A stretch of 64,000 nt of DNA from Anaerolineae bacterium (lineage in GTDB: Bacteria; Chloroflexota; Anaerolineae; Promineifilales; Promineifilaceae): contig JAHDWJ010000007.1 of NCBI GenBank assembly GCA_023384415.1, forward strand, positions 1 through 64,000, read 5' to 3'. Shown piece after piece: positions 26,701-35,130 of the stretch. The notes beneath the pieces are model-generated. The model saw only the letters and a list, made by a program, of their open reading frames with translations. It was not told the origin of the DNA and ran no database searches. The translations under genes and the position numbers were made by a program. The stretch's first letter is position 1; every line of letters starts with the position of its first letter.

Positions 26701-28887
26701 CGGCTGGTGGGGGGGGCGGAGCAGGAGTCAGACCTGGAACTTGAACTTGAACGGGATGAATTGGTTGAACCAGAGAGAGAGCCGGAAAAGCTGCCCGAAA
26801 GCATTCTCGATTTGTGTGTGCGGCGACAGGTGCCCCAGGTATGGCTGCGCTGGCATTATCGCAGCCAGCATGAGTCACTAATCGCCTTGTCTAACCAGGA
26901 GTTTTACGACAATGCCCTGGTGATTTTCCCCAGCCCGGATGGGGGGCGGCAGGCGGTGGGGCTAGTACTGCATCATCTACCCCAGACGGTATACGAACGG
27001 GGGGGCAGCCGCACCAACCCGCTGGAAGCCCTGGTGGTGGCCGAGAAAGTGATGGAACATGCCCGGCTGCGGCCGCATCTCACCTTAGGGGTTGCCGCCT
27101 TCAGCACTGCCCAGCAGCGAGCCATCTGGCACCAACTGGAAATTGTGCGCCGCCAACACCCAGATGTAGAGCCATTCTTCCAGAGCCACCCCGCCGAGCC
27201 GTTCTTTGTCAAAAACCTGGAAAATGTGCAGGGGGATGAGCGAGATGTGATGCTCATCAGCCTGGGGTATGGGTTCACGGCGGAGAAGAAGCTGGCCCTC
27301 AATTTTGGCCCGTTGAACCAGAGCGGGGGGGAGCGGCGGCTCAATGTCCTCATCACCCGCGCCCGGCTGCGCTGTGAACTGTTTAGCAATTTTCGGGCTG
27401 GGGATATGGATTTGCGCCGGTCAGATGCCGCCGGAGTAATTGCCTTACACAAGCTGCTGGAATATGCCGAAACGGGAGAGCTGCCCCAACTGGCCCCGGC
27501 TTATCGCCCGGAGCGGGATCAGTGGGTGGAATGGCTCGCGGCCGCGTTCCGTCAGGAGGGGTTACGGGTGCGCCAACCTGCCAGCCGCATCAACCTGGGT
27601 CTGGCCGTAGGCGACCCAGCCCGCCCTGGTTATGACCGGCTGGCCCTGATGAGTGATGGGGGGAATGCCATCTATGCCCCGTCAGCCCGTGACCGGGAGC
27701 GGCTGCAAGCCCAGGTGTTGGCCGGTTTGGGTTGGCAGCCAGTGCGGTTGTGGAGTTGGGGTTGGTGGCAGTTCCCGGAGCGGGAGAAGGGCCGGTTGAG
27801 GGAGGAGATTGAAAGAATGAGGGGATGGAAGGTGGAGAATGAACTGAATCAGCCGTTTCCACCCTTTACTCCCCCTTCCCCTATCGAGCGGTATGACGCG
27901 GCCGCGCCCCCACCCCGGCCTGTGCCCACGTACCAGACAGCGGCCGCGTTCACCGCTAACCTGACCGGCGACCGGGGGCATTGGCGGTACGATAAAAAAA
28001 ATGAACGGTTTACCAGCCGGGAACTGTTCCGGTTTGATTGGTCCAGCCGCCAATTTACCCCCGAACGGCTGGTCCCAGATGGATACTCCCCAAGTCTGGA
28101 AGAATCAACCCCAGGGGGAGAACTATATGGACAGATCAATTATTACCCCTTGACAGGCAAATTCCATTATTATGTCTACTTCATCCTGGTTACACCCCAA
28201 CAAACCCGGCATCAATTGGTGCTTAATTTAGAGGACGGCTGCTTTTACACCAACCCCTGGTATGACACGAAAGACGGGTTTTATTACACCCGCCATCGTT
28301 ATGAACCAACCAGCGGTAAATTAACGACACTCCTTTTGCCTACCAATGTTTTACCGCGTCACCTGGAGAAAGAAATAGAACTACCCCAGGAGATTACGGC
28401 TGAGGTGGCCCATGAGTGGGCGTGGGTAGAGCAGATTGTGGCCCAGGAAGGGCCGGTTCATCGGGATGAGGTGGCCCGGCGGTTAGCACTGGCAGCGGGG
28501 TCGGCCCGGCGCACGGTAACGGCAGACCGGTTGGTGAAGGCCGCGGCCGCAGCCCTGCAGCAGCAAAACCGTATCCGTCAGGTGGGGGAATTTTTGTGGC
28601 CGGCCGCTATGACCCATCCCCCAGTGCGTGACCGGTCCAGCTTACCGGCACTTTCCCGCCATTTTGATTTCATCTCCCCAGAAGAAACGCAAGAGGCCAT
28701 CTTGCTGGTAGTACAAGATGGCCTCGGTGTCTTGCCGGAAGAGATTCCCCAGGCGGTGGCCCAGCTATTTGGCTTTGCCCGCGTCGGCGAGTCGGTCAGT
28801 CAATTGATTCAGGAACAGGCCGCCGTTTTGTTAGCCATGAACCGCTTAGAACGACGCGGCCGCTGGATCACCCGGCCGGGTTTTTAG
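23743..28887 (+). CDS. Giant DUF4011-SF1 helicase-DUF3320 protein, defence-associated type
   Basis: 1714 residues. It begins with a DUF4011 region (ARQELLDLGLRNPLLNFRPRQSRG). The SF1 helicase core has Walker A GPPGTGKSQTITNLIA at about residue 306, VIFDEASQVRPAEALSAI at about 947 and late motifs GDERDVMLISLGYGF and LNVLITRARLRCELFS. Next comes a segment matching the Vsr/MTES_1575-type endonuclease domain (about 1265-1345: SRINLGLAVGDPARPGYD, SARDRERLQAQVLAGLGW) and then a DUF3320-like C-terminal region. In the endonuclease domain the usual ID..V and CDG residues read IN and SDG, so cleavage activity may be lost. Similar proteins are listed among defence systems (Hhe type). About 15 GCGGCCGC copies. 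Two low-complexity stretches look inserted (25030-25095 and 26118-26215). Confidence 0.88.
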   Translation: MDFVAERLAAARQELLDLGLRNPLLNFRPRQSRGLTIVDERPAQLFAYLVQQGQTMGFLPLAEEEPYSTPADWLPQPDDPIRAAERHEDDYLQTPYSSSVLQERLLNTYLAARAAIDEQGVNILYLALGMLHWRERGDNSPSRHAPLILLPVQLDREDATHPFRLAYTGAEISENLSLRFKLQTDFGLSLPPFPEVEPFAMTEYMAQVAAAMPPSFTVDPQAVHLGFFSFTRLTLYHDLDPANWPDAPPETHPFLQTLFTPETHLSAPLTHQESDPFLPHLVLDSDSSQAQAIAAIHQGQSVVIQGPPGTGKSQTITNLIAQAVGEGKTVLFVAEKLAALEVVKRRLDGVGLGDACLELHSHKTSRTSFLAELGHTLSLGEPKETGQFAGQPQWQAARDRLNGYHTAINTPIGASGLTPYQVIGRLVENSEPLAAGTLHSLTLSLSQSPALADLTVQQYADLRAWVNTLQTHLQQMGLPEQHPFWGSGRTEITPAHIAQLGTATGQAIAALQEWQAAAAALAAHLQLPPPETVAQARQLLTAADLLEQTPHLYGVAADDPAWYSEAKQILAGLDAAATISHHQANYGDLLIPEAWQQPVIPIRQALAAGQSRWGQWFSADYRRGRALLTGLCQQPIPSAWAEQMAVVDAILEYQRLHPILSQAEPVLSRLFTIRWQGAATDWFTLTQIAYWLTQLHQEIHDGHISPAILPYLKHTTPDKTGLKTARDTVHTAETAYYQARQGVLHLLQPQTDLPECPPPDAAAPIPFTAIHQRLHTWHSAAARWPEMGRFLVLVNRGQVAVSSGQYPLSQSPLLSLSPSHLLPQFEQTYYLALLEKAQLTWPVLRDVDVTAALTTALAQFQTLDVTFLQQNRYRLAHQHWQRLPRYQAVGQVGILQEQISKKRAQMAIRNLIGELGLAIQQIKPVMMMSPLSVATYLPPDAVQFDWVIFDEASQVRPAEALSAILRGRQVIIVGDSRQLPPTPFFERLVGGAEQESDLELELERDELVEPEREPEKLPESILDLCVRRQVPQVWLRWHYRSQHESLIALSNQEFYDNALVIFPSPDGGRQAVGLVLHHLPQTVYERGGSRTNPLEALVVAEKVMEHARLRPHLTLGVAAFSTAQQRAIWHQLEIVRRQHPDVEPFFQSHPAEPFFVKNLENVQGDERDVMLISLGYGFTAEKKLALNFGPLNQSGGERRLNVLITRARLRCELFSNFRAGDMDLRRSDAAGVIALHKLLEYAETGELPQLAPAYRPERDQWVEWLAAAFRQEGLRVRQPASRINLGLAVGDPARPGYDRLALMSDGGNAIYAPSARDRERLQAQVLAGLGWQPVRLWSWGWWQFPEREKGRLREEIERMRGWKVENELNQPFPPFTPPSPIERYDAAAPPPRPVPTYQTAAAFTANLTGDRGHWRYDKKNERFTSRELFRFDWSSRQFTPERLVPDGYSPSLEESTPGGELYGQINYYPLTGKFHYYVYFILVTPQQTRHQLVLNLEDGCFYTNPWYDTKDGFYYTRHRYEPTSGKLTTLLLPTNVLPRHLEKEIELPQEITAEVAHEWAWVEQIVAQEGPVHRDEVARRLALAAGSARRTVTADRLVKAAAAALQQQNRIRQVGEFLWPAAMTHPPVRDRSSLPALSRHFDFISPEETQEAILLVVQDGLGVLPEEIPQAVAQLFGFARVGESVSQLIQEQAAVLLAMNRLERRGRWITRPGF
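26118..26215 (+). repeat. Intergenic-type short repeats translated inside the helicase gene
   Basis: 'gccgtgagcagtgggcagt' (26140-26158) is followed by a run of 'ctctccc/ctctctc' units. It matches the array family at 17838 and 34815. It is translated as QVAVSSGQYPLSQSPLLSLS with no break in frame, at residues of about 797-825. Confidence 0.75.
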
Positions 28888-28926
28888 AATTGACAAATCT
28901 TGAACATTTGTCAACTGTATCTCTTC

Positions 28927-29781
28927 TTATGGGGTGGTGGCGTTGTAGAACCAGTTGTAGCAGTTGTAGCTGTTGGCGGCCGCGCTGCTTTCTACCCGCA
29001 GCCCTATCTGAGACCGCCCAACCATCTCCGGGGGAATGGCAAAGGTTTGGGTAAAGGTGTTATTGTCACCGGTGTTTAGGGTGGCTACAGCTATCCCGGC
29101 TCCCGGATTCGGCTGGTGACCTCGTGTTCCCAGCCGGACGGTGAAGGTCATCTGTTTGGGGAAGTTATGCCCGGTAACGGTGACGCTGGTATCTTTGACA
29201 ACGGCCTGGAAGGAGCAGGTGGGAATGCCCCGGTAACCGGCATTAGGGTTGGCGGCGGGGGGAACGGCCGCCCCAGCCCCGGCCCCAGCGGGGGGGCTAA
29301 CGGCGGGGGGTGGGGCCGCGGGGGTGCTGGCCGGCGCTACCGGGGTGATGGCCACTTGCGCCGGCAAGTTGCCCGCCGAGACGGCGGCGGTGTTGTTGTA
29401 AAACCAGTTATAGGCATAATGACCCGACCACAGGTTCTCCAGCCGGATGGCTACCTGGGAGCTGTTGTGCCAGGTAGATGGGATGGGGATGACGGCGGTG
29501 AAGTTACCGGTGCCGGAATTGAGCAGGGCTACCCAACTGCCCCCAACCCCACGGCTGCCCATGCGCCCCATGGTGACGATAAAATCGGTGTTAGGGGGGA
29601 AGTCGTACCCATGAATAGTGAGATCGCTGTTTTGGTTGACGGCGACAATGGCGATACGCGGGTTGTCATAGAGTGCGGCCGCCTTTCCCCACAGCGCCTG
29701 ACGCCCCCACAAAGCCCCGAACAGCAGGAGCAGCAAAACAATACCCCATCCCAAACGACGAGATTGGTAAATCTTTGACAT
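28927..29781 (-). CDS. Secreted or membrane-anchored protein with two repeated beta domains
   Basis: 284 residues with a strong AAGGAGG site before the ATG at 29781. An N-terminal hydrophobic segment (about 10-30: LGWGIVLLLLLFGALWGRQAL) is a signal anchor or signal peptide. Two related domains follow, each ending in the same motif: AYNWFYNNT (about residue 125) and CYNWFYNAT (end). Both contain TIHGYDFPPNTDF / TVTGHNFPKQMTF and a GxG turn before a strand pair. A Pro/Ala linker (about 148-185) separates them. The form suggests an extracytoplasmic Ig-like binding module. I cannot name the family. Confidence 0.7.
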   Translation of the reverse strand: MSKIYQSRRLGWGIVLLLLLFGALWGRQALWGKAAALYDNPRIAIVAVNQNSDLTIHGYDFPPNTDFIVTMGRMGSRGVGGSWVALLNSGTGNFTAVIPIPSTWHNSSQVAIRLENLWSGHYAYNWFYNNTAAVSAGNLPAQVAITPVAPASTPAAPPPAVSPPAGAGAGAAVPPAANPNAGYRGIPTCSFQAVVKDTSVTVTGHNFPKQMTFTVRLGTRGHQPNPGAGIAVATLNTGDNNTFTQTFAIPPEMVGRSQIGLRVESSAAANSYNCYNWFYNATTP

Positions 29782-29817
29782 GATGTCCTCCTTATACAGT
29801 TGTGGGACAATAAAATG

Positions 29818-30273
29818 TTAGTGTGGCGTGTCTAGGGGCGATGACACAAGTTGGCGGCACGTCAGCAGTAAAACCTGTTTAAGTGATTGGGGAGTCGGTT
29901 CGGGCAGGGGTTCCTCATTGACCCACATCTGCCCCTCGCGGGTTCCGATTAGAATAACCCCATCAGCCAGCTCATCTTTGACCGGCTTTTGGGCCTGGGA
30001 GACGGGGCCTTGCCAGAGAAGGGCTACCGCCTGGTCGTATCCCCCGGCATTGGTATAGAAGCGCAAAACCCCCTGACTAGCTAGTAATGTTTTTTGCACC
30101 TGGCGCAGTAGTTCATGGGCACGGGTATCTTGCATCAGTTGGGTGGCTTGCTGCTGCCGTAGTTCGGCGGATTGGGCCTGGGCCGCGGCCGCTTCCTGGA
30201 TTTTTTTGTCAGTCTGGTGCAGCTGCTCCAGTTCAGCTAACCATTCATCGTTAATAAATGTATTGTCTGGCAT
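29818..30273 (-). CDS. Hypothetical protein with N-terminal coiled coil
   Basis: 151 residues from an ATG at 30273. A start at 30291 is possible but less likely. Residues about 10-60 are Gln/Ala/Glu-rich and predicted coiled coil (LEQLHQTDKKIQEAAAAQAQ). The C-terminal part (GVLRFYTNAGGYDQAVALLW, LADGVILIGTREGQMWVNEE) looks like a small globular domain. No known domain was recognised. It lies between the secreted protein gene and the pterin dehydratase gene on the same strand, with short gaps. Confidence 0.65.
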   Translation of the reverse strand: MPDNTFINDEWLAELEQLHQTDKKIQEAAAAQAQSAELRQQQATQLMQDTRAHELLRQVQKTLLASQGVLRFYTNAGGYDQAVALLWQGPVSQAQKPVKDELADGVILIGTREGQMWVNEEPLPEPTPQSLKQVLLLTCRQLVSSPLDTPH

Positions 30274-30319
30274 AATTTGGCGGGTTTGCAAGTGGGCGAG
30301 TAGGCGAACAACTCACTCC

Positions 30320-30616
30320 TCAGTCCTCACTCCTCAATTTTTCCATCTTCCGGGCCAGAGCCACATCCAGGTTAGAGATTTTGTTGCCCAGGCTGTGGGT
30401 GACCAGGTTGACGGTGATTCGATTATAGACATTACACCATTCAGGATGGTGGTCCATTTTCTCTGCTTCCACCGCGGCCGCGACCAGCCAGGCGATAGCC
30501 CGGGCAAAGGAGGGGAATTGATACTGGCGGTGCAGCTTTCCCTCTTGGACCGTCCAGTCTGGCAGCTCACGCAGCGCGGCCGCGATCTCTTCATCTGATA
30601 AGGGTTGACGGGTCAT
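30320..30616 (-). CDS. Pterin-4a-carbinolamine dehydratase
   Basis: 98 residues from the ATG at 30616 (AAAGGAA site upstream). The frame to 30721 reads through intergenic repeats. The family motif EKMDHHPEWCNVYNRITVNLVTHS carries the two active-site histidines and the usual T-H pair, and LPDWTVQEGKLHRQYQF is the typical N-terminus. It dehydrates 4a-hydroxytetrahydrobiopterin, recycling the cofactor of aromatic amino acid hydroxylases. No hydroxylase is nearby, so it may have another pterin role. Two GCGGCCGC copies in under 300 bp. Confidence 0.93.
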   Translation of the reverse strand: MTRQPLSDEEIAAALRELPDWTVQEGKLHRQYQFPSFARAIAWLVAAAVEAEKMDHHPEWCNVYNRITVNLVTHSLGNKISNLDVALARKMEKLRSED

Positions 30617-30658
30617 AACAAATTCCTTTAGCGCTAAACAGAGATAGTTTCTTAAAAG

Positions 30659-30790
30659 CTGTATCCACGAATAACACGAATGAGTCCACTGAAAGAAGTC
30701 ACGAATTTCACGAATGAACACGAATTTTTCTTTGGTAACTTTGCCTCTTCGCGTCTCGGCGCGACCTTTTTTTCAGTAGAGTCATTTGTG
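30659..30790 (+). repeat. Partial copy of the compound intergenic repeat
   Basis: Shares 'cacgaatttcacgaatgaac', 'ttctttggtaactttgc' and 'ttttttcagtagagtca' with 50100-50195 in the same orientation, and with 37544-37625 in reverse. It lies upstream of the pterin dehydratase gene and downstream of nothing on the + strand. Confidence 0.85.
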
Positions 30791-30811
30791 AACTACCGTT
30801 TTCAGTTCTCC

Positions 30812-32512
30812 TCAGTTCCGCCCCATTTCCCCCAACCCAGCAGCAATCCGCTCCCAGAGGAACGGTTCGATTCTTTCTAGTTGGTCAAAGAAATATTCTT
30901 CCAGATAGGGTAGGATTTCCATTTGCCAGATGTCCCGGAGTTCGTAGGGAAGGCGCGGCCGCATAAAGAAGGTTACACCCACCTGATAATGTTTGTCAAT
31001 CTGGCTGTTTAGCCGTTCCAGCAGCCGGATGAGGGGGTCCAGGTTCAACTCTGGGTTATGCTGCTGATGGTAATAGCGCAGCACCTCATAGTTGGGGGCC
31101 AGTTCCAGAAAAGCAAAGCGGCGGCGCAGGGCATGATCTACCAGGGCGATGGAGCGGTCGGCGGTGTTCATGGTGCCGATGAGACGCACATTGGCCGGAA
31201 TGCTAAACAGCCCGCTCCCGGCCAGGAAAACCGATTCTCCCCGATACTCCAACAAATACATTAGTTCACCAAAAACACGGGAGAGGTTGGCCCGATTGAT
31301 CTCATCCAGGATAAGAACACAAGTGGCAGCGGGGGTGCGGCGGGCCAGTTCACAAAAGCTGAGGAAGCGGCCAGGGGTCATCTTTAGCTCCAGTTTGCCT
31401 TCGCTGTTTTCCTGGGGGCGAATCCCTTCGATGAAATCTTCGTAGGTGTAGGCGGGGTGGAACTGCAAAATGGTGACAAAACCATCGGCCTGGGCCAGAT
31501 AATCGGCCAGGTAGCGGGCGATGAATGTTTTGCCTGTGCCAGGGGGGCCGTATAGGATGGCCTGCCCTTTCCGTTCAATGGCCCGGAGCCAGGTTTGTAG
31601 GGTGTCGAGGGGGAGGCCGGTCGCGGCCGCAACTTCATCCAGGTCCATCCCCCGCCGCCGCACCGGGGCCATGCCCACCATCGAAGGGGTCTGGCGCAGG
31701 GTTGGGGTGGGGGTGAGGGGGGCAGCCGGGGGAGTGTAAGCCATAGATTCCTCACGCAATAGTTGGGCAGCCACCGCCCGCTGTTCCGGGTAAGGCAGCT
31801 CTTCCTTGTCCTGGGGGACATCTAGCTCCACCTGCCCTTTTGGCGACAGGCGGCCGGTGCGCTGTTTGGCCTGCTGCGACGCCACCCAGATGATGCTTTG
31901 CACGGCGATCATGTCAGGTAAGTTGAGGGCCTGTTTTAGCTGCTGGGCATGGTACCGGATGGGGGTGTAGGCGGCCGCGCCGGGCATCTTCGTCCATACC
32001 TCACCCACCCCCAGGAATTTCAGCCACCATTGGATCGGCTCTGGTTTGACGAACAGATCTGTTTGCGGATGGAGCAGGCTGAGAAGATAGGTGGGGAACG
32101 GCCAGGAGAAAGTGAGACGGTTAGCGGCCGCGTAGCGGGCATAATTTTCCAGCCGGGTGGGGGATGGGGCTGTGCCATACAGCAAATCTCGCACCGCCAG
32201 AGCAAACTCCGCCTGGTTCAGGTTGGGGGCATACAAGATAGCCGTATCCCCCCGGCTGGGCAGCCGCCGCCAGAGCAAGTTGGTGGCTTTGCTCACCGTC
32301 TCCAGCCGGGCCACGATCTCATCATATTGCTGGTTATTGAGCAGGGATTGGTACGTTTCCTGGTTCAGCAAGGTATGGGCCTGGGCTGCGGCCGCGTATT
32401 TATACCCCAGCTCATCCTCAGCAAAAGCCGGATGCTCGACTCCGCTCCAGTCGGCGTACCGCTCCCGAACCAGTTCCAACATTGCCTTAACTTGCCGTGA
32501 CATCCTCCCCAT
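30812..32512 (-). CDS. McrB-like AAA+ ATPase/GTPase, orphan
   Basis: 566 residues. The C-terminal 260 residues form the McrB-type AAA+ domain: ILYGPPGTGKTFIARYLADYL (about residue 318), FHPAYTYEDFIEGIRP, VLILDEINRANLSRVFGELMYLLE (Walker B), IGTMNTADRSIALVDHALRRRFAF (sensor and arginine finger). This combination is diagnostic of McrB, the motor of modified-cytosine restriction. The first 280 residues are a poorly conserved domain that would read DNA or another signal. No McrC nuclease gene is adjacent, which is unusual. The next gene downstream is a pterin dehydratase. The activity may thus depend on a nuclease elsewhere. Four GCGGCCGC copies in the gene. Confidence 0.87.
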   Translation of the reverse strand: MGRMSRQVKAMLELVRERYADWSGVEHPAFAEDELGYKYAAAAQAHTLLNQETYQSLLNNQQYDEIVARLETVSKATNLLWRRLPSRGDTAILYAPNLNQAEFALAVRDLLYGTAPSPTRLENYARYAAANRLTFSWPFPTYLLSLLHPQTDLFVKPEPIQWWLKFLGVGEVWTKMPGAAAYTPIRYHAQQLKQALNLPDMIAVQSIIWVASQQAKQRTGRLSPKGQVELDVPQDKEELPYPEQRAVAAQLLREESMAYTPPAAPLTPTPTLRQTPSMVGMAPVRRRGMDLDEVAAATGLPLDTLQTWLRAIERKGQAILYGPPGTGKTFIARYLADYLAQADGFVTILQFHPAYTYEDFIEGIRPQENSEGKLELKMTPGRFLSFCELARRTPAATCVLILDEINRANLSRVFGELMYLLEYRGESVFLAGSGLFSIPANVRLIGTMNTADRSIALVDHALRRRFAFLELAPNYEVLRYYHQQHNPELNLDPLIRLLERLNSQIDKHYQVGVTFFMRPRLPYELRDIWQMEILPYLEEYFFDQLERIEPFLWERIAAGLGEMGRN

Positions 32513-32610
32513 TATCCCCCATTCCTGCCAATCCAGGTAATCCTGATCCCAACAAAGCCGAAAGAAACAGTACTTTTATCCCGTTCTTCTCTACAATGCG
32601 TCGGGGAGTT

Positions 32611-32641
32611 ATAACCAAACCATAACCTTGTGCCCATAACC
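32611..32641 (+). promoter_or_regulatory. Three-box direct repeat ATAACC upstream of the first adhesin gene
   Basis: ATAACC occurs at 32611, 32622 and 32636, so spacings are 11 and 14. The same arrangement is found before the paralogous gene (35014, 35025, 35039). An 11-bp spacing puts the boxes on one face of DNA, typical of PhoB/OmpR-type regulators. Confidence 0.65.
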
Positions 32642-32748
32642 GCTCTGTTACAATCAAAGATACAACTCCATTCCTAGTTATCAAATTGATAACCAAAATC
32701 ATTCTCAACCGTTTAAGTCATCTTAAAACAGTTAAAGGAAGTATAATT

Positions 32749-34815
32749 ATGCTCAAAAAACAACGAACTCGTTTTCTCATTGGTCTATTTGTAGTTTTAT
32801 CATTGTGGCTGCTGCGGCCAACCACAACGGTTTATGCGGCCGTATGCAGTTCAACGGGCAGCGGCAGTTGGGCCACCCCCGGAACCTGGTCAGGGTGCGG
32901 TGGGGGCATCCCTCAGAACAATGATGATGTCATCATCAATGCGGGTCATGTTGTTACGGTCAATGGCAATAGTAACAACCTGGCCTCTTTAACGGTCAAT
33001 GGTACCCTCAACATAGGCAATGACAATACCGCCCGCACGGTCACGGTTTCTGGTCCGGTCACGATTAACAGTGGCGGGACATTACAGGTACCAGGCAGCA
33101 GCAACACGACTCATAGCTTGCTCATTGGCGGTAATTTGCTCAATGAAGGGAGCTTCAATGCCCGTACTGATGGGGATAGTTATATTACGGTCACCTTCAA
33201 TGGAACGAGCAACCAATTGGTGAGCGGCTCTGGAGTGGTGTACCAATTCAATATGGTTACGCTCAATAATACCGGGGCGGCGGGCAACAATATTCTGGAA
33301 GTAACCGCGCCTCAGTTCTCTCCGCCCAAAGTTGGGTTTCTCACTTTAACCAGTGGGATTATTAAGTTTTCAGGCATTTACACTCTTAGCAATGTCTTGT
33401 TTGCGGCCGCGCCCCCCATCACGATCAATAGTAACAGCGGGGTGTGGCTCAATAACCCATCCGTAGCTATTGGGGTTGAGGCGGCGGGGGCACTCACTTT
33501 GAATGGCTCCCTTCAGATTACCCAAGGGGTTTACAATGCCGGCTTTGTAGCCAATGATCATCTGCGTTATGGCAATGGAGCCACCCTTATTATCGAGGGG
33601 GGGGTACTGCGCGTAGCTGGTTTCTTGCGGCCGGATAGTGTCACCAATGCCCTAAACTTTACCATGAGCGGGGGGGAGCTGCTGCTCTCAACAGCCACCA
33701 GTGATAGCAGCGCCACCGATTCGGGCAGCTTTGACATCAGCGCGGCCGCGTCCTCTTTCTCCATGAGCGGCGGCCAGATCATCATCCAGCGGGAAAATGG
33801 GAGCGCCCTGGGGTTTGATTACCGCAATGTGGCCGGGACAACCAACGTGACCGGGGGTACAGTACAATTTGGTACCAACCTCTCCCCTGCTGGGGAAACC
33901 TATCTCATTGGGCAGGCAGCCGGGCCAACCAGTGTCCTGCCATCGGTGGTGCTTCATGGCCCCAATCCCCCAGTTGTGACTCTGCAAACGGCGGCCATCA
34001 TTCAAGGCAGCCTCACCATCAACAGCGGCACCACCTTCAACGCCAATGGTCACGCCATAACCATCTCTGGGGATTGGACCAACGACGGCAGCTTTAGTTC
34101 CGGGACCCAAACGACCACCTTTGCCGGGGCAACACCCCAAACCCTCTCCGGGAGTTCCGTTACGGGGTTCTCTACTTTGACCATTAACAATGGGGCAACG
34201 GTCATTATTCCAGCCACCAACATCCCTACGGCCGCGGCCGCTGTCAACAACAACGGCACCTTGCAGCAAACTCGCCCGGTCAACGGGGCCAATGTCTCTT
34301 TCCTTACTATCAGCACCGACCGGTACCGCGGGGTGGATATTGACACCACGGGCAGCGCGGCCAACCTGGGGGATGTCACCGTCTCTATTCGGGGTAACAG
34401 CGGGCTGACCTGCCCGAACACGGCTGGGCCATCCCCTATCTATGCCCACCGCTGCTTTGACATCACCCCTACCAACCAGGGGGCCGCTGTCGTCACCCTT
34501 TGGGTGACAACGGCGGAGCATACGATGATCCCCACTGTGTCTGAGTTGGCCCCTTACCGGTTTAATGCCGGTACCTGGGAGCAGTTACCCGGTATTGTCA
34601 CCGGCAGTGGCTCGAATAATTATGCCTTTGCCATCGGCAATACCAGCGGCTTTTCCGAGTTTTTGGTGGGCAGTGTCTTCTTTACGCCGACGGCTGTTAC
34701 CCTGGGGCAAATGGGGGTTGCGACGGGAAACAGCCTGCTTTGGGTTGGCGCGGCCGCGTTCCTGCTGCTGATAACCGCTTTCTGGCTGAGGCGAGCAGTG
34801 GAGAGTAAGCCGTAA
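32749..34815 (+). CDS. Secreted adhesin-like beta-helix protein with C-terminal membrane anchor
   Basis: About 688 residues from the ATG at 32749 with AAAGGAA upstream. The longer frame from 32686 is not needed. A signal peptide spans about residues 1-32 (KKQRTRFLIGLFVVLSLWLLRP...YAA). Then comes a G8-like motif (SGSWATPGTWSGCGGGIPQNNDDVIINAGHVVTVN) and many short beta strands rich in Asn/Thr/Gly (LTVNGTLNIGN, GGTLQVPGSSNTTHS), expected to form a right-handed beta-helix. The tail PTAVTLGQMG plus a hydrophobic segment and RR is a sorting/anchor signal like other CTERM-type anchors. It is likely displayed on the cell surface. The gene at 35131 is a close paralog. GCGGCCGC occurs four times. Confidence 0.82.
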   Translation: MLKKQRTRFLIGLFVVLSLWLLRPTTTVYAAVCSSTGSGSWATPGTWSGCGGGIPQNNDDVIINAGHVVTVNGNSNNLASLTVNGTLNIGNDNTARTVTVSGPVTINSGGTLQVPGSSNTTHSLLIGGNLLNEGSFNARTDGDSYITVTFNGTSNQLVSGSGVVYQFNMVTLNNTGAAGNNILEVTAPQFSPPKVGFLTLTSGIIKFSGIYTLSNVLFAAAPPITINSNSGVWLNNPSVAIGVEAAGALTLNGSLQITQGVYNAGFVANDHLRYGNGATLIIEGGVLRVAGFLRPDSVTNALNFTMSGGELLLSTATSDSSATDSGSFDISAAASSFSMSGGQIIIQRENGSALGFDYRNVAGTTNVTGGTVQFGTNLSPAGETYLIGQAAGPTSVLPSVVLHGPNPPVVTLQTAAIIQGSLTINSGTTFNANGHAITISGDWTNDGSFSSGTQTTTFAGATPQTLSGSSVTGFSTLTINNGATVIIPATNIPTAAAAVNNNGTLQQTRPVNGANVSFLTISTDRYRGVDIDTTGSAANLGDVTVSIRGNSGLTCPNTAGPSPIYAHRCFDITPTNQGAAVVTLWVTTAEHTMIPTVSELAPYRFNAGTWEQLPGIVTGSGSNNYAFAIGNTSGFSEFLVGSVFFTPTAVTLGQMGVATGNSLLWVGAAAFLLLITAFWLRRAVESKP

Positions 34816-34863
34816 ACAGTGAGCAGTGAGCGATAGGCGGCTCATAGATTATATTTTTTCTAT

Positions 34864-34902
34864 AAAAAGACCCCTGGCGGGTATACGCCAGGGGTCTTTT
34901 TT
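34864..34902 (+). terminator. Rho-independent terminator after the first adhesin gene
   Basis: A perfect stem AGACCCCTGGCG / CGCCAGGGGTCT around the loop GGTATA, with an A-run before and TTTTTT after. Stem energy and T-run are typical. It lies 50 bp after the stop codon at 34815. The A-run also lets it act on the opposite strand. Confidence 0.95.
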
Positions 34903-35013
34903 ATTGTCTATTTACCACAGAATAATGATTGTCGTATCGCTGCCGGATTTTACTATAAAAGATTATTATAAATTCGATCTATTTGCGCTCGCTCGATTCA
35001 TATATTGTGATTT

Positions 35014-35044
35014 ATAACCAAATTATAACCTTGTCGTGATAGGC
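35014..35044 (+). promoter_or_regulatory. Three-box direct repeat upstream of the second adhesin gene
   Basis: ATAACC at 35014 and 35025 and the variant ATAGGC at 35039, with spacings of 11 and 14, identical to those before the first adhesin gene. The flanks also match ('ttataaccaaa.tataaccttgt'), while the DNA around it does not. Shared control of the pair is likely. Confidence 0.65.
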
Positions 35045-35130
35045 TTTGTAAGAATAAGGTAATAAACTACGGGTATCCAGACACCAGGCTCTCCCCATCT
35101 CAGCACATCATTTGTAAAAGGATACCCATC

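Noticed and set aside
33688..34521. 277-residue ORF on the minus strand
   Set aside because: It lies wholly inside the adhesin gene, has no start signal, and its composition mirrors the beta-helix repeats.
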